Of a stretch of DNA of 64,000 nt, positions 23,751 through 36,222 are shown in pieces; the stretch's first letter is position 1; each line of letters opens with the position of its first letter. Under the pieces are notes generated by a model. The model made no database searches and was not told where the DNA came from. It worked only from the letters and a program-made list of their open reading frames with translations. This DNA is from Melitaea cinxia (Eukaryota > Arthropoda > Insecta > Lepidoptera > Nymphalidae): NCBI RefSeq assembly GCF_905220565.1, contig NC_059408.1, positions 12,648,508-12,712,507 on the forward strand, in the 5' to 3' direction. The position numbers were made by a program, and so were the translations under genes.

Positions 23751-25003
23751 TATTTCGTGAGAAATTTGCACAACAATTTTAACAATTTTTGCTTTGAGAA
23801 CAAGACTATTTGCTAATGAACTTTATTGACGGTATATGTTCTATCAACTACACCGTCGCATCTCATCAGATATCAGAAATATAATTTAGAATAAATGTAA
23901 TTAAACGTAATATCCATACAAAACTATCGCTCTCTAAGCAAATCAGAGCAGCTAGCGGCATTGTTGCACTGATTTAGAGCAGCAGACATCTCCAAACTAA
24001 CTCGATCTGTTCTCACGTATTAATATATTCTATTCGATTCCATAATTCGCTAGACGATGTATCGATTCGAGGCGAGATTAGTCGAGTTTGTTGAGGAGTT
24101 ATCGAAGCGTTTGTATTGGATTTCGGAGATACCTGATTGATATTACGATTTAATTTTGAATTCTTATTGTTATACCTCGAAATTTAATAAATAGTAATAA
24201 TGTTTGTTTCAAATACTGATCATTTAATATTTAAATTTAAAATTAATATTAATATTGAGGGTAGTTGCATAGTTTTTGCTTTTATGCTTCTAACCTTGTA
24301 TTTGATTTGCAATGTTGTCTACATACTGGTACTTTTGAACCAGTCAGTTAGTCCTTGATTTTAGACGGGACCTGAACAGTAGTGGCTACAGGACTCCTGC
24401 ATGAATCATCAAGGTTCACAATTTCGAGACACCTGAAACAAGCAGTACGTCTCAATTGTTTTTATGTCTTCCTGGTATAAGGTATGCCTATGCTGTGCAT
24501 CTCTATACAGGTTCTCAATTTAACTATTCACTCTGCCCATTTCCTGTACTCTTTTAAAAACACTTACTTGGTATATTTTTATAACGTAACAGTTTTTCTC
24601 TTTTTATGCATCAACATTATTAATGTAACAATACGTTAAAAATCCCAATAAATCTATTGCCAATAGGCACTGGTATTATATTGGCTCAATGGATCGAAAG
24701 ATTGTAAGCGTTAAACAAACAACATGGGCCTAGTACAAATAAGCCTTATTTTCAAGATCGAATTGTGTTTCAAGTTTAATAAATTATACAGTGACATAAA
24801 ACATCGTGAGACTTGCATGTTGGGAGGAATCCTAAGTCACTTGTATCCGGTAAGCTGAAATGAAGTACTTGGGAAGTTTTACTTTGGACATCTGATGATC
24901 AGTAAGGCAGTCTGATGTCTTATGTGATGTAATCAACTTAATAATTTTTTAAATACAAACTGACAAATGATAGCTATGATATCAAATCTATATAAATTAA
25001 AAT
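23751..25003. other. Intergenic DNA, nothing recognised
   Basis: A less AT-rich segment lies at 23,940-24,130. No gene signals. Confidence 0.4.
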
Positions 25004-25353
25004 GAATCATCATTACAGCCTATACAGTCCACTGCTGGACATAGGCCTCCACAAGTTTACGTCAAAAATAACGTGAACTCATGTGTTTTGCCCATAGTCA
25101 CCACGCTGGGCAGGCGGGTTGGTGACCGCAGTACTGGCTTTGTCGCACCAAAGACGCTGCTGCCCGTCTTCGGCCTGTGTATTTCAAAGTCAGCAGTTGG
25201 ATGGTTATCCCGCTATCGGTCGGCCTCTTAAGTTCCAAGATGGTTGTGGAACCTTTTATCCCTTAGTCGCCTCTTACGACATCCACGGGAAGAGAGAGGG
25301 TGGCTAAATTCTTTAGTGCCCTAGCCACACAGCACAAGCAATTAAGCAGCAGC
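25004..25353 (-). mobile_element. RTE-tail repeat with probable 10-bp target duplication
   Basis: Minus-strand copy of the repeat at 12,384. AAATTAAAAT occurs at 24,994-25,003 and 25,354-25,363, bracketing the element plus about 20 bp beyond the usual 5' end. Confidence 0.75.
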
Positions 25354-26065
25354 AAATTAAAATAAATAGCTGAATTGTATGTAGGCGAAATACTTCCGAA
25401 AGATTACATCTTTTATCCTACATACCTTGATATTGCGTTCTAAGTCAGCCGAGTTCAATAAATTTATTGCAAATAATAAAGTTTTCTACTTAAGTTTTAA
25501 TACCTTTGAATATAGATGTGTGTATAATTTTAATTCATTCATGACATTATATTAAATTTAATTATCATAGTAATGTATTTGCATTGCCCTTAATGTTGTT
25601 TTATAAATCAATACGACACACAAGACAATTTATTGGCCCGACATTTACTTGCTAAGGTTTGCATATAACCTTACAAATATTAATTTGCGTTTAATATTTT
25701 TCTTTGTAGACCTTATTACTAGTGTTATAATGGTCGAAATCGATTAATGTTTTCTGAGATGTTAAAATAAATAGTTTTGTAATAAAGCATGTTTTATCTA
25801 AATCGGTCAGTCGCCATCGTGTGGGGGCCGTGATTGTTCGACTGAATATGTATCGGTTGTAGTTGGAAAAAGTATTGAGGTTTTTCTTGAATTGACTAAA
25901 AAAATCCAAATAGCTTAGCGGATAGAACAAATGGTTTGAACCTGAACGTTTCAAGTATAAATGGATTTTGTAGAAAGGAACGGTATAGTAATTCATACGT
26001 TTATATTTGTCGGTAAATTCGACTAAATGAACATCCAGTAAAGAGTAGTTACGCCCTTTTTTATA
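25354..26065. other. AT-rich intergenic DNA, nothing recognised
   Basis: The minus-strand frame at 25,691-26,068 has AT-driven composition and no motif. I do not call it. Confidence 0.4.
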
Positions 26066-26265
26066 CAACTAGTTCAGCAAACAAGCGTACGGCTCACCTC
26101 ATGGTTAGCGATTACCGTAACTTATAGACGCCTGCAACACCAGAAGCATCGGAAGCTCGTTGCTGACTTACTTACCCTCACTACCCCCAGGAGCTCTGGT
26201 CACCAACAGGATCACAGCACTGCTTGAATGCAGTAATATTTAGCAGTGGTCTTCTGTAAGAAGCA
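26066..26265 (-). mobile_element. LINE-J 3' UTR, partial copy
   Basis: CAACTAGTTCAGCAAACAAG, CTTATAGACGCCTGCAACAC and GTGGTCTTCTGTAAGAAGC. The distal end is missing. Confidence 0.65.
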
Positions 26266-27903
26266 ACTTCACAAAAATAAGCTTTCCTTAGGCCGTATAA
26301 TGAGAGAAAATAAATGGCGTATTTAAATTTACTAGGTACGATACAAAGAAAAAAGGCGATTTAAAACCTGTAAGAAGTAAAAATATGTACCTCCACTTTT
26401 TTTTATTTTGTAGATATGAATTAAATTTAAAAACGTCGAAGAACTCCTTTCCAGTCTCTACCATACTGTTCAGCTTTATCAAAGCCAGTTCATGAGATTT
26501 TGCGTGACGTAGTAACATTTAAATAGGTAGATGCAATCTCTGCTTTATTACAGACATTATAGTTTAAGCTCTGTGTTAATTGCTGCAACAAGTTTGGACT
26601 GCAATTTAATATCTATCTGTTTTAAGTCTATTTTAAGCTTCAAAAAAGAAGTAATTCTTATTTTACTATTAAAATCGTATAAAAAAATCACTGATAAACA
26701 ACTAAAATACCATTAAATAACTATTAAAAACTTCTCCGTCAACGACCTTAATAAGGATACCGAAAAAAAGTATAGCATTCGTGAACTTAGTATAGACAAT
26801 CTGTATTTTGACATAAAATTATTGTAATCAAAATTAGCTGTAACATAACTATAATACCTATAACAACTCATAATAGGTCAATCTACAACTACGAACACGC
26901 CCATTAAATGACAATAATTATAACACACACATGCAAACACGTAGTACGATTTGTGTATTAGAGAACGGGACGTAACTACATGTAAAGTTATTTTTCCTCG
27001 ACTTTGTGATGGTCGCTATTTAGTACGTTTAATTGTACCTTCTACTCTTCAAATCAAACTTTAAATGATCGATTATTGTTTGTAGCAGCCCATTATGAAA
27101 CCGGTGATTATTATATTTAACTTGACACATGCATAATTTAACGAGGAGAATATGAAATGCTTACCACAAAATATCTCTATTAAAGTCAGAATGTTTGTTA
27201 TATTACATACCATTTGATAGTAGCATTATGAAGTATCTGTCAAACTAAACTTTATATTTAACTTTAAAAAAAAAATACCCAAAAATATCACTGAAACATT
27301 CATTCACAGTCACAACATATTTTCTAGCTTAATCCAATACTTTTTGTAAAGCCTTACCCAGATAGACCGAAACCAAAATTTCAAGTCATTCATTCAGTAA
27401 TTGTCTTAACATATAAGACAAATTAATTGATTATATTAAAATCAATTTCATTTTGCATATGAGAAATTTATTTAACTTCATTTACATTAATTATATTCAT
27501 TATATATTATATAATTATTTAATACCTTCAATAAAAATTATCAGATTTAATAAGTCCCTATAAAAATAGAGTCATAAATCCATCAAAACGAATGACTTAA
27601 TATTGAACCCGTTACTCGATTTAGTCATGTATTAATGTGCCGTCAATAAGATTTCACACAAATAAATCAATTGTAAACGGTATGAAATCGGTAATTTAAC
27701 AATTAACAGGGTCACAGATCGGTATCGTGACATAATTGAGATGCAGATCCGCTACCATACTACGCAAGAACCGCTAAGCCAGTTGTCCTAAACCTTTTTT
27801 ATTCAGAAAAAAAAAACAGCTAAGCTAGTAAAAAAATTTTGGGCCGTTTTAACTGTGTTGGATAAAGTTTATACTGCAAACAAGTTACGATTAGAGTAAG
27901 AAT
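26266..27903. other. AT-rich intergenic DNA, nothing recognised
   Basis: No gene, RNA gene or recognised repeat in about 1.6 kb. Confidence 0.45.
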
Positions 27904-28082
27904 CGGCCATTAGAACCTGTTTCACTTTAATTAATAAACTACACCTTTTAGATTTATATTTACAATAGAAATATCTCATAAATAGAGTGGAATTTGATAG
28001 TGAAAGATAATAATACATCAAAAACTCTTATCTGTTGGATATCATCATCCGTCAAATAGCGTTATCCACAACTGGTTAAACA
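27904..28082. mobile_element. Diverged MITE (GGGCCTGTTTCA family)
   Basis: CCTGTTTCACTTTAATTAAT at the left; AGTGGAATTTGATAGTGAAA inside; CATCCGTCAAATAGCGTTAT, then CCACAACTGG at the right. This is the same order as the complete copy at 61,392-61,662. The termini have decayed. Confidence 0.5.
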
Positions 28083-30021
28083 TGCAATTAGTATTGTTAA
28101 GAGACTGTCCAGCAAGTTATAAACATACTGAGACTATGTATAACTGTTCTGGATTGAACTTGGTAAACGTCCTTGTATTCATTGTTGGATTATTTTTTTT
28201 TAATATTCTTTTTTATAATATATAAAAATCTCATGTAACACAGTTTTTCATCGATCTTCTCCGAAACGGCTTGACCAACATATATTAATTTTTGTGTATT
28301 ATTGGTAGTTCTAAGGAAAGATCGTAGGTTACTTTTTTATACACCAAGGTGATAATGATGATCGAATGATTCGATTGACAGAACATCGTTTTCCATGTCA
28401 GCTGGTAGTATACTATGATAGATTGTCATTGCAGTCGTCTTATCATACAGGATACCGAAGTCTTTCTTGAATCTTCAAAGTTCGTAATCTCTTCCTGATA
28501 AAAATCAGCACCCTCTCTTTCTCGCTGAGATTCTTTCTCTATTCTTTGCCTTTTCACCTTTGAGTAGAGTCTCGACTATAGCTAAGCTTCTGGATAATGT
28601 AACACTGCTTCAGTTGTTTGTTATGCAAGTGTTATTTTTTAACTGAAAAAGTTATGAACTGTCACGTTAACAAATAAAAATATTTTTTAGTAAAACTACT
28701 GATTTCATTTGTCTAATAATTTACCAATAGACTAAACAAAGTTCCTAACCCCTGACCGATTAGCTAAGCCACGATAAAAACGTAATTATACACACGAATG
28801 TGCATGATTCACGAAATATTTGAATACTGTATTACATACATTCGCCACGCTGAAACGGTCTTAGCTGCCACATTAAGTCCAAACTTAAATAAACTCTATA
28901 CGTGCAATAATAAGGTCTAAACTAAATTGATTATTGTGTATAAAAGTCAAAAGAAAGATGCTCTGAACTCATCTGTAGTAGCTATTTTTGTTATTTGAAT
29001 ATGTGTTCTAAGTTTAATAATTAAGGTTGTTTTTTCTTTAGCTGAGTTGTGAAGTTTAGTTTAAGAATAGTGATGTGCAGCGTGGGAACGATAGAAATGG
29101 AAGCGTTTAGCTTGAGCGTGAACTGCTGATGGATGCGAAGATACGAAGAAATTGTACCGAAGTTTGTTCATGCAAAATAATAAATGTTTATAGCTTGTAT
29201 TTAAGTGTAAAGATTAGTTTAAAGTTATAAAACAGTATAGACACGTCGTAAATAAACTAAAAATAAGCTTTTATTTGTTATAATGTACAAAAACAAAATC
29301 AATCCTACACAGAGAAAAGTCAGTAAATTTAGCAGAGAAGTTAATAATTTTAATGATTATTTTTTTTAAATATCGAAAAATTTCAAATTTTAACATAAAT
29401 ATTAAATTATAATTCTATATCCAAGTTAACATACTATCAAAGTTACGCCTGTGTAATTACTTTTATGTTATATAACTACATTATGTATGTACTTACAAAT
29501 TTCATACGTAGTTTGTCTAGGTACATGTAAGTACGTAGAAGTTCGTTTAACTGCTTTGATTTACTGCATGTTTAAAAAAATCAGATCGATATACACATAT
29601 CTAATCATTATTCTCTTTCGGACGCTATAACAAATAAAAAACTACAATAATATAATTTGAATTATCATCCGCTACTGGAACCTTGGAACTTACTTTTTGT
29701 ACTACTGAATAATTTCATTTCGTCTTGATTATATATTTAAAAAAAAATGGTTTTATATCAATTGAAATCTCTCAAGGAATATCTTATAATCGATTTTCAC
29801 GCACGCGACCTTCTCACGTCACTACTAACAAAGTATGTTATTCTATCAATAAGTTTAAAAATGTGTGGTATTTTAAATCTTATTACTATTCTAATAAAGA
29901 ATATTTTAGTAATTTTATTAAATGACTAAATATAAAGTAAGTGCATTCGATCGTAACCATAACATCCTTGTAACTGTTTTAATTTACTTTTTAATTTTAA
30001 TATTAATAATTAATAATAAAG
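28083..30021. other. Intergenic DNA with one possible orphan TATA box
   Basis: No gene. TGTATAAAAGTC at about 28,937 is followed 30 bp later by CTGAACTCATCTG, a possible but unsupported core promoter. A Helitron-like internal piece (CGAAACGGCTTGACCAAC) lies near 28,262. Confidence 0.35.
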
Positions 30022-30217
30022 GCACACTCAACGGATCTCCCAGTAGGATTTTCTCCTGTGTGCGGGGTCCGGAAACACACATAATACACAAACACAACGC
30101 CCAGACCACGAGTAACATCTACATGGTCGATACACATGTCTGTCGTGAGCGGGAATCGAACCCGCGACCGTCAACGCAACAGCCAGTGCTATTACCGCTG
30201 CACCAACACGTCGTCAA
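30022..30217 (-). mobile_element. tRNA-derived SINE, SINE-A type-1 head, divergent body
   Basis: On minus: GTGTTGGTGCAGCGGTAATA (A-box region) and CGCGGGTTCGATTCCCGCTC (B-box region), then a body that differs from other SINE-A copies and lacks the common tail. Confidence 0.65.
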
Positions 30218-30446
30218 AATAAAATATGTCGTCCTTATTTCATTTTGTATGCCATATAAAAAGTATAAAATAAATATTTAAAAAAATAATAACCAGCAGT
30301 AACAATTTCGATAACTTCTCATTAATAAGTTCTAAAAGAACCGCTGTATTGTAGTGGTGCTTGTAGGCGCCTAAATAAAGTTTGCGATTGTTGTATTGTA
30401 TTGCAATGTTAGTATTTATACAAATGTTTCTTTCCTGTTTGGACGT

Positions 30447-30612
30447 AGAGGACTGCAAAAGCAGCAGCATTGCAAGCGCATTGCCAAATCTACTCCCGAC
30501 CCTCCCCAGGAGATCTGGCTACCTTATTAACGACCGAAACACAACATTACTTGAAAGCAGTACTATGTGCCTGTCTTCTGTAAGGTTAAGGGCACCTAGT
30601 TGGGGTGCTTAA
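30447..30612 (-). mobile_element. LINE-J 3' UTR, partial copy
   Basis: GCATTGCAAGCGCATTGCCA, CTCCCCAGGAGATCTGGCTA and CTTCTGTAAGGTTAAGGGCA. Both ends are missing. Confidence 0.6.
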
Positions 30613-31128
30613 CGTCTTAAGCAAGATAATTAATGAGTTTTTATTTATTTGTGATAAAAATACAAAAGTATAAAACTTATAATTTCAAAGATGGCGGACT
30701 ATCGAATGTTCTATTCGAATTTATATGTGTGTAACAAATAATTTTATAAATTAATTTTCAAATAATCATTTAATTTCCTAATAAAACTCCACTAACATTA
30801 TTATCAGCATGATAATTTTAAATTTATTTACATGGCATCTATTTGTGTTTATTGAATAAAATTTGATTTATGGTGTTAGTGTACGTGCTTAAACACAGTA
30901 AGTCCACGTGTAAATCAAAAAGACAAAAAAAAGTAAGAATACAATACTTTCTTAATTTGTTCATTAAATTAAGACATATAGAAAACTAACAAACTAGGTA
31001 ACTTAAATGGTTTTATTTTGGTAGGTATTAATTGTAATTAATTTACTGCCTTCTTTGTCACAATAAACAATCCTAATTGCTTACTCTGGTAGCCTTTAAA
31101 AATAGAAAAAAAAAAATCACCTATTATC
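30613..31128. other. AT-rich intergenic DNA, nothing recognised
   Basis: No gene or recognised repeat. Confidence 0.4.
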
Positions 31129-31166
31129 AGCTTCAGCCTGTAATATCCCACTGCTGGCCATGGTCA
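31129..31166 (-). mobile_element. SINE-A 3' tail fragment
   Basis: GCTTCAGCCTGTAATATCCC, then ACTGCTGGCCATGG. Only the terminal 35 bases. Confidence 0.55.
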
Positions 31167-31371
31167 TGGATGGATGAGTCATAAGCACATTTTGTATTTC
31201 CTATTATAACTTATGTTAACTGGTAACATTATAAAAGGCCTGCATATGCTATTTCCCAGTTTACGTTAAAAGCATTTTAATAGAGAGTTTCAGCTCAATT
31301 TGACTGACGCAATTAGTTTATTACTTAAATATATATATTATTATGTGATTACGTTTACTTTACTCTGTTAC

Positions 31372-31623
31372 TTTAGTCTGTAATATGCTCCTGCTGGCAT
31401 AGGCCTCCATGCAGAAGAAGGATCAGAGCTTCATCCACCACGCTACTCCAATTCGGGTTGGCGGATATATTCCCTACTATGAGTAACACACACAACACAA
31501 AGACTGCTCAAACACCCAGACCACGGCAAACATCTGTATGGCCAATACAAATGTTTGTCATGTGCGGGGATCGACCCCGCAACTGCCACAAAACAGTGCT
31601 GTAACCGTTGCACCAATGTGTCG
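31372..31623 (-). mobile_element. SINE-A copy, internally deleted
   Basis: Tail CTGCTGGCATAGGCCTCC, the GGCGGATATATTCCCTACT block, then directly CACAAAGACTGCTCAAACAC and the type-1 head with a GATCGACCCCGC B-box region. About 90 bp of the body are missing. Confidence 0.75.
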
Positions 31624-32939
31624 TCTGATAATCCAATCATCTGTTAACTTCTCTTAAATTTTAAATCACTCGTAAATTACAAAGATCCATAGCAAACATA
31701 TTTTTCAGATGAAAGATAACACACGAAGTAATTAAAGGCTTAATCTCTCATTATTTTATCGGAATCAGTATCTCGCCTCGAATGTACCTAGAACAATAGG
31801 CCGGTAACGATATTTTGACGTATTGACAACTTAACCAACATGTCTTATTGAACAATCGTTAGGTATGAGTATTATTTTGATTTGGTATTTTAACAAGACC
31901 ATAGATTACAAACATCACAATAACGGATAGATTAATTAGGTTTCTTAATCGATGTGAGGTAACACGTTTTCTTGGCTTGACGACGAAATTGCGATAAGGA
32001 GCGATGCGAATCGTTAAGACACGACGCGACCAAAATTGAAAAATACTAATATGTACAATACCTACAGTGACATGATTAGCCGTGTTGATTGACGTCACCT
32101 AGAACATTCTGTAACTAACTACATAACCATAAGTAAAATACGGAAAGGTTTAAAATTTTTAAAGTCTTACATTGTAAAACAACGAAATCTTGTAAATTTA
32201 ATTCAATAGAAAAGAAAAATTACTTCTCATATTTATGATGTAGTAAAATGAATTGTGATAATTATTTTTTTGTACTGAAACGCCGAGCAAATGTGGATAC
32301 TACTGCCATCTAGTAAGCAGTAGCAGAACTATATCTTATTCAGTCCTAGTATATTACCCATTTATAATGTTGATTACTTTATTTGAACTATTGCATATTA
32401 ATTTTTTTTTAATTGTTTACGTTTTTAAAGTAACTTTTTAAGTCTCTAACCTAAAATATTATTCTTAGATTCTTCACTTTATAAATGCTGGACTTATACA
32501 AACTTTTATATGCTTTATTTTATTCTTTGAAATTATATTCTAAATGTATCGGTAAATAATTTCAAAATATCGTTTCTCTTAATATTCTTCTTACAAAACT
32601 TACTTTAACGGAAAGCTGAGCTTTACTAATTCGTGTGAATCAGGCATTCAGGTCAAATGTAAAAAGTGTGATAATATTTCAATACAATGAAATAATTTCG
32701 TATTATTGAATATACTATGATAATTAAAATAAAGACGCTTGATATAATATAACTTGATCCTTTTTTATTATGTCTTTGAAATTAGGCCACGTAGGCCGCA
32801 AGTATCAAAATATAATTAAGTATAGCTAAGCACGCGACAATGTGATAATTAGTGCGGGGACCCGTGCAACGCGGTACATTTTAAGGATTCCGTCTAAAGA
32901 CGTATCTTATAAAGGCTGTTGACGTAGGGTCTGTTTCGC
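31624..32939. other. AT-rich intergenic DNA, nothing recognised
   Basis: Short frames only. No gene recognised. Confidence 0.45.
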
Positions 32940-33120
32940 CGATTTTTGAAGTAAAACTTATTTACGCACGCTTGACTTGGGGAGTAAGCTGGTGAGTGCG
33001 TGACGAGAGCCTTACGAAAATTGTGATCGGGTGAGACGAACGGAAGTTGAAAGGGAGATATAAATTAGTGAAGGTAGAAAGAAAGAGAGAGTTACGTTTC
33101 GTATATTACTCTAAAGGCAA
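32940..33120 (-). repeat. CTCT-rich interspersed repeat, copy 2
   Basis: Reverse orientation of the repeat at 7,032: GCTTGACTTGGGGAGTAAGC ... AAGAAAGAGAGAGTTACG. Confidence 0.65.
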
Positions 33121-33179
33121 CTAAAGAAGTCTTACTTCAGTCTTGTGGTCTAAAGCATACTGGTTTTTTGATAAAATTT

Positions 33180-33440
33180 ATATTTTACAGAAGCTGCTGA
33201 TAGGTTTTATCAGCATATACTTGATAGGCTTTCTCAGCAGGGTGTAACACAGGCTGTAAGGGCGTTTAATTTTATCTAATAAATGTTAAATTTTATATTC
33301 AGATGTTGAGAATACAAGTGTTTGATATGATAGAGTGGAATTCGGTGGTGAAAAGAAAAATAAAGCATAAGGTATTATCTGTTCAATATAATTATGTGTC
33401 AGATAGCTTTATCCGAAACCTGTCAAAAGCTCTAGTTCTT
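33180..33440. mobile_element. Very diverged MITE (GGGCCTGTTTCA family)
   Basis: AGAGTGGAATTCGGTGGTGA, ATTATCTGTTCAATATAATT and AGATAGCTTTATCCGAAACC follow the internal order of the complete copy at 61,392. Ends uncertain. Confidence 0.35.
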
Positions 33441-33487
33441 CCAAAATGTAAGCAAATGTTGTGAATATATAGTTATTAGGCGAAATA

Positions 33488-33820
33488 GCGACGACCGCTC
33501 TGGTGTAATGGTGCGTGTGCCGTATCGGCGGCGCTTAAACACCGCCGGTCGTAGGTTCAATTCCCGCTCGGAGTAGATATTTCTGTTTATACAAATATTT
33601 ATTTCCGGTTTGGTTGTTAGTCCTTATGGGTCTCCCCACTATGTCTCGGAGAGCACGTTAAGATGTCGATCCAGGTTGTTATCATGTACACCTGATAGCG
33701 ATCGTTACTCATAGTAGGGAATATATCCGCCAACCCGCAGCAGAGCAGTGTGGTGGATTAAGCTCTGATGCTTCTCTTACGAGGCCTAAGCCCAGCAGTG
33801 GAATATTACAGGCTGAAGCG
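33488..33820 (+). mobile_element. SINE-A, type-2 head, full-length, 11-bp target duplication
   Basis: Flanked by TAGGCGAAATA at 33,477-33,487 and 33,821-33,831. The head (CCGCTCTGGTGTAATGGTGC and CGTAGGTTCAATTCCCGCTC) differs from the type-1 head. From GGGTCTCCCCACTATG onward the body and the CAGTGGAATATTACAGGCTG tail are SINE-A. It is a SINE with internal pol III boxes, not a tRNA gene. Confidence 0.85.
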
Positions 33821-33945
33821 TAGGCGAAATAAAATAAATAGTACTAGTTATTATTATTGATAAAATATTTTTGTGATCATATTTTTTTCATCTTCAACTT
33901 GCTCATTTTGGAACACAAAATGGCTAAATTTATATCGATACTAGC

Positions 33946-34130
33946 TGACCCCACAAACCTTGTTTTCCTCCCCCCCCCCCTTATAACTTAGGGCTATGAA
34001 AAATAGATTTTGTCCGATTCTCAGACCTACTCGATACGCACACAAAATTTCATAAAAATTGGTCCAGCCGTTTCGGAAGAGTATTGTAACTAACATTGTG
34101 CCACGAGAATTTCATATATTCAATATTAAG
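33946..34130 (-). mobile_element. Helitron-like element with a poly-C tract
   Basis: ACTAGCTGACCCCACAAACC at the minus-strand 3' end, a run of ten C, and AAAATTGGTCCAGCCGTTTC inside. Confidence 0.5.
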
Positions 34131-34735
34131 AATCTGCCAAGATTGTTTATTTAAAATAAAATTGAGTTTACCATTCCCTAAAACTATTTTGATATATAAA
34201 AAAAATTAGCTTATGTAGAGGCGATATAATATACGTTATCAGTTATAACAATAACCAGAATCAACAACTTCTACACTTAAACATATAACTGAAGACTTCA
34301 ACCCCGTAATATATTCACCGTCCCCTAAAATATTCTCGGATGTCTAACAAACACATCCCGTGATAAAAAGATGCCGAGTTGATTTTATTTATTTGTTTAC
34401 TCGAATGAATTTACATCGCCCTGTAGATTCGGTGTTTTCTCAGCGTTAACGTGAGGTAGGCGTCGCTGCTTTAAATCTGCGAATACGCATGACAGGGCTG
34501 GCACTAAGTTATAAATAAATTATTTTATTTAAACTTTTGTTCTTTACTAATTATTTTTATAATCATTACTCTTACAATACACATCGAAGTCACTCTAAAA
34601 TAATACGCAAAAACTATCATACCCTGTCAAAAACAAAACTTTTATCGAGTGCTTAAGTTATGAAAGTCCAACCAAAATGTTACGCTTGGTGTTCACGAAG
34701 AAGTCAGTCACTTATTTTAATAATTTAAACGTGCC
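34131..34735. other. Intergenic DNA, nothing recognised
   Basis: No gene or recognised repeat. Confidence 0.4.
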
Positions 34736-35025
34736 TATGAACCACTCTCGTGTAATGGTGCGTGTACTCGATTAAAACACCCACGGTTTACTGGTTTGAT
34801 TCTCACTCGGGGATTTCTTTCCGGTTTAGAAGTCTGTCCATGTTGGTCTGACCACCGTGTCTCGGTGAGCACGTTAGCTGTCGGTCCCGGTTGTTATCAT
34901 TAATACTTGATAGCGATCATTACTAATAATAGGAAAGAAGTAATTGGAGAGAGATTAAGCTCCGACACTTTTCCTACATGGGGAAAGAGGCCTATGATAG
35001 ATATAGTGGGATATTACAGGTTGAA
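34736..35025 (+). mobile_element. SINE-A, type-2 head, diverged
   Basis: CTCTCGTGTAATGGTGCGTG, a decayed B-box region, ACCGTGTCTCGGTGAGCACG and ending GTGGGATATTACAGGTTGAA. Confidence 0.75.
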
Positions 35026-35294
35026 TAGATTCAATTTGTTTTATTCACGTTCGTTACGTACAAATAAGATACAAAAATATGAAAAACAACAAATAATATG
35101 CAAATTTTTTGTAGGTTTTAGTGACTACGTTCACTTAAATTTTTTAGGATATCTGAATTAATACACCTAGCTAGTATATATTATTTATTAGCTGAAATAT
35201 ATTCATTCATTTATCATATCATATTTACATATACAACATATTTACATGTTCAACTTTTAGATTATAAAACACATTTTTAATAACTAATATTTGA

Positions 35295-35405
35295 ATCAGT
35301 CAGTCAGTCAGTCAGCCAATCAGTTCAGCCTATTGCAGTTCACTGCTGGACAAAGGCCTGTCCAAGTTCGCGCCAAACATCTCAGTTTTCCGCAATCCTA
35401 TATTC
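35295..35405 (-). mobile_element. RTE 3' end fragment with (CAGT)n
   Basis: A CAGTCAGTCAGT run is followed by TTCAGCCTATTGCAGTTCAC and CTGCTGGACAAAGGCCTG: the minus-strand 3' end of the RTE family, tail microsatellite first. Confidence 0.65.
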
Positions 35406-36006
35406 GTCTACATTTCAAAAAACCTTTTCTATAAAAACTTTTTATTATTTTTATATGACCGGCTAAAATCAAGAAAAAAAAATCTGTCGACATTCATCCT
35501 ACGATGCCAGCCCTAAAATATCAAAATTTTGCCACTTATTCCGCGTCGACTCCCTCAGTCTCACAATACACTGTATGTTATAATTTTTGTTCCCCAAATG
35601 TATTTGGAGAACAAAAGGCGGCTTAATGAATGTATCGCGAATTCGCAAAACCGTGATTATGCATTGTTACATTGAAACCTCGCATCCGATTCCGAAGAGA
35701 TTTTTGTTCTTATTGGAGCTTTATTTTAATATGCATTCTATATCTTAATGAAACGAAAGAACAATTCATATTGTTTCGGTAGTATTTTAAAAAAACTGTA
35801 ATCCTTTCTTTAGTTCAGTTTTACAACTGTCTACGAGTTTGTGTAAAGGTCGTATGAAATATCCTTTTTTATTTCTTAAAATATCTCTCTAAAGTTAAAC
35901 TATTCTGTTTGTAACGGTTTTACCCGTTTTCTATATATTTTTATAATTGGCTCATTTGTTTGGTTCTTATTCCTCTTCTTTATAAGTCTTACTTAAATGA
36001 TATACT
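35406..36006. other. Intergenic DNA with a short hairpin
   Basis: A 14-bp near-perfect stem (TTTTGTTCCCCAAA / TTTGGAGAACAAAA) with a tiny loop lies at about 35,585-35,616. No gene. Confidence 0.4.
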
Positions 36007-36014
36007 GTCTAATG

Positions 36015-36214
36015 CAGTGGTTCTTAAACAGTGGTCCGACAACTAGAAGTACTTGGAAACACCCGGAGTGCGTCTGATCGTAGGAATTGATTGACTGAGT
36101 CCTACAGGGCTTTAACTGAGTACTCTAGGTTTTGTCCAAATATAATTTGTGTTCGATGGCGAAACATATATTTTGACAAATGATACCTCATTACGAAAAC
36201 TTTAAGAAACACTG
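36015..36214. mobile_element. hAT-like MITE, 200 bp
   Basis: The left end CAGTGGTTCTTAAACAGTGG and the reverse complement of the right end, CAGTGTTTCTTAAAGTTTTC, form an imperfect terminal inverted repeat of hAT type. The 8-bp flanks GTCTAATG and CTTCAATG agree at 5 positions, as expected for an old 8-bp duplication. No coding capacity. Confidence 0.6.
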
Positions 36215-36222
36215 CTTCAATG

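Noticed and set aside
25691..26068. 125-codon minus-strand frame
   Set aside because: AT-driven composition, no motif, no splice context, and its start overlaps a LINE-J copy.
28360..28600. Possible minus-strand coding remnant with an acidic/basic stretch
   Set aside because: Interrupted by stops, no recognisable domain.
33488..33580. tRNA gene
   Set aside because: It has A- and B-box-like motifs but is the head of a SINE with target duplications, and no clean acceptor stem is visible.
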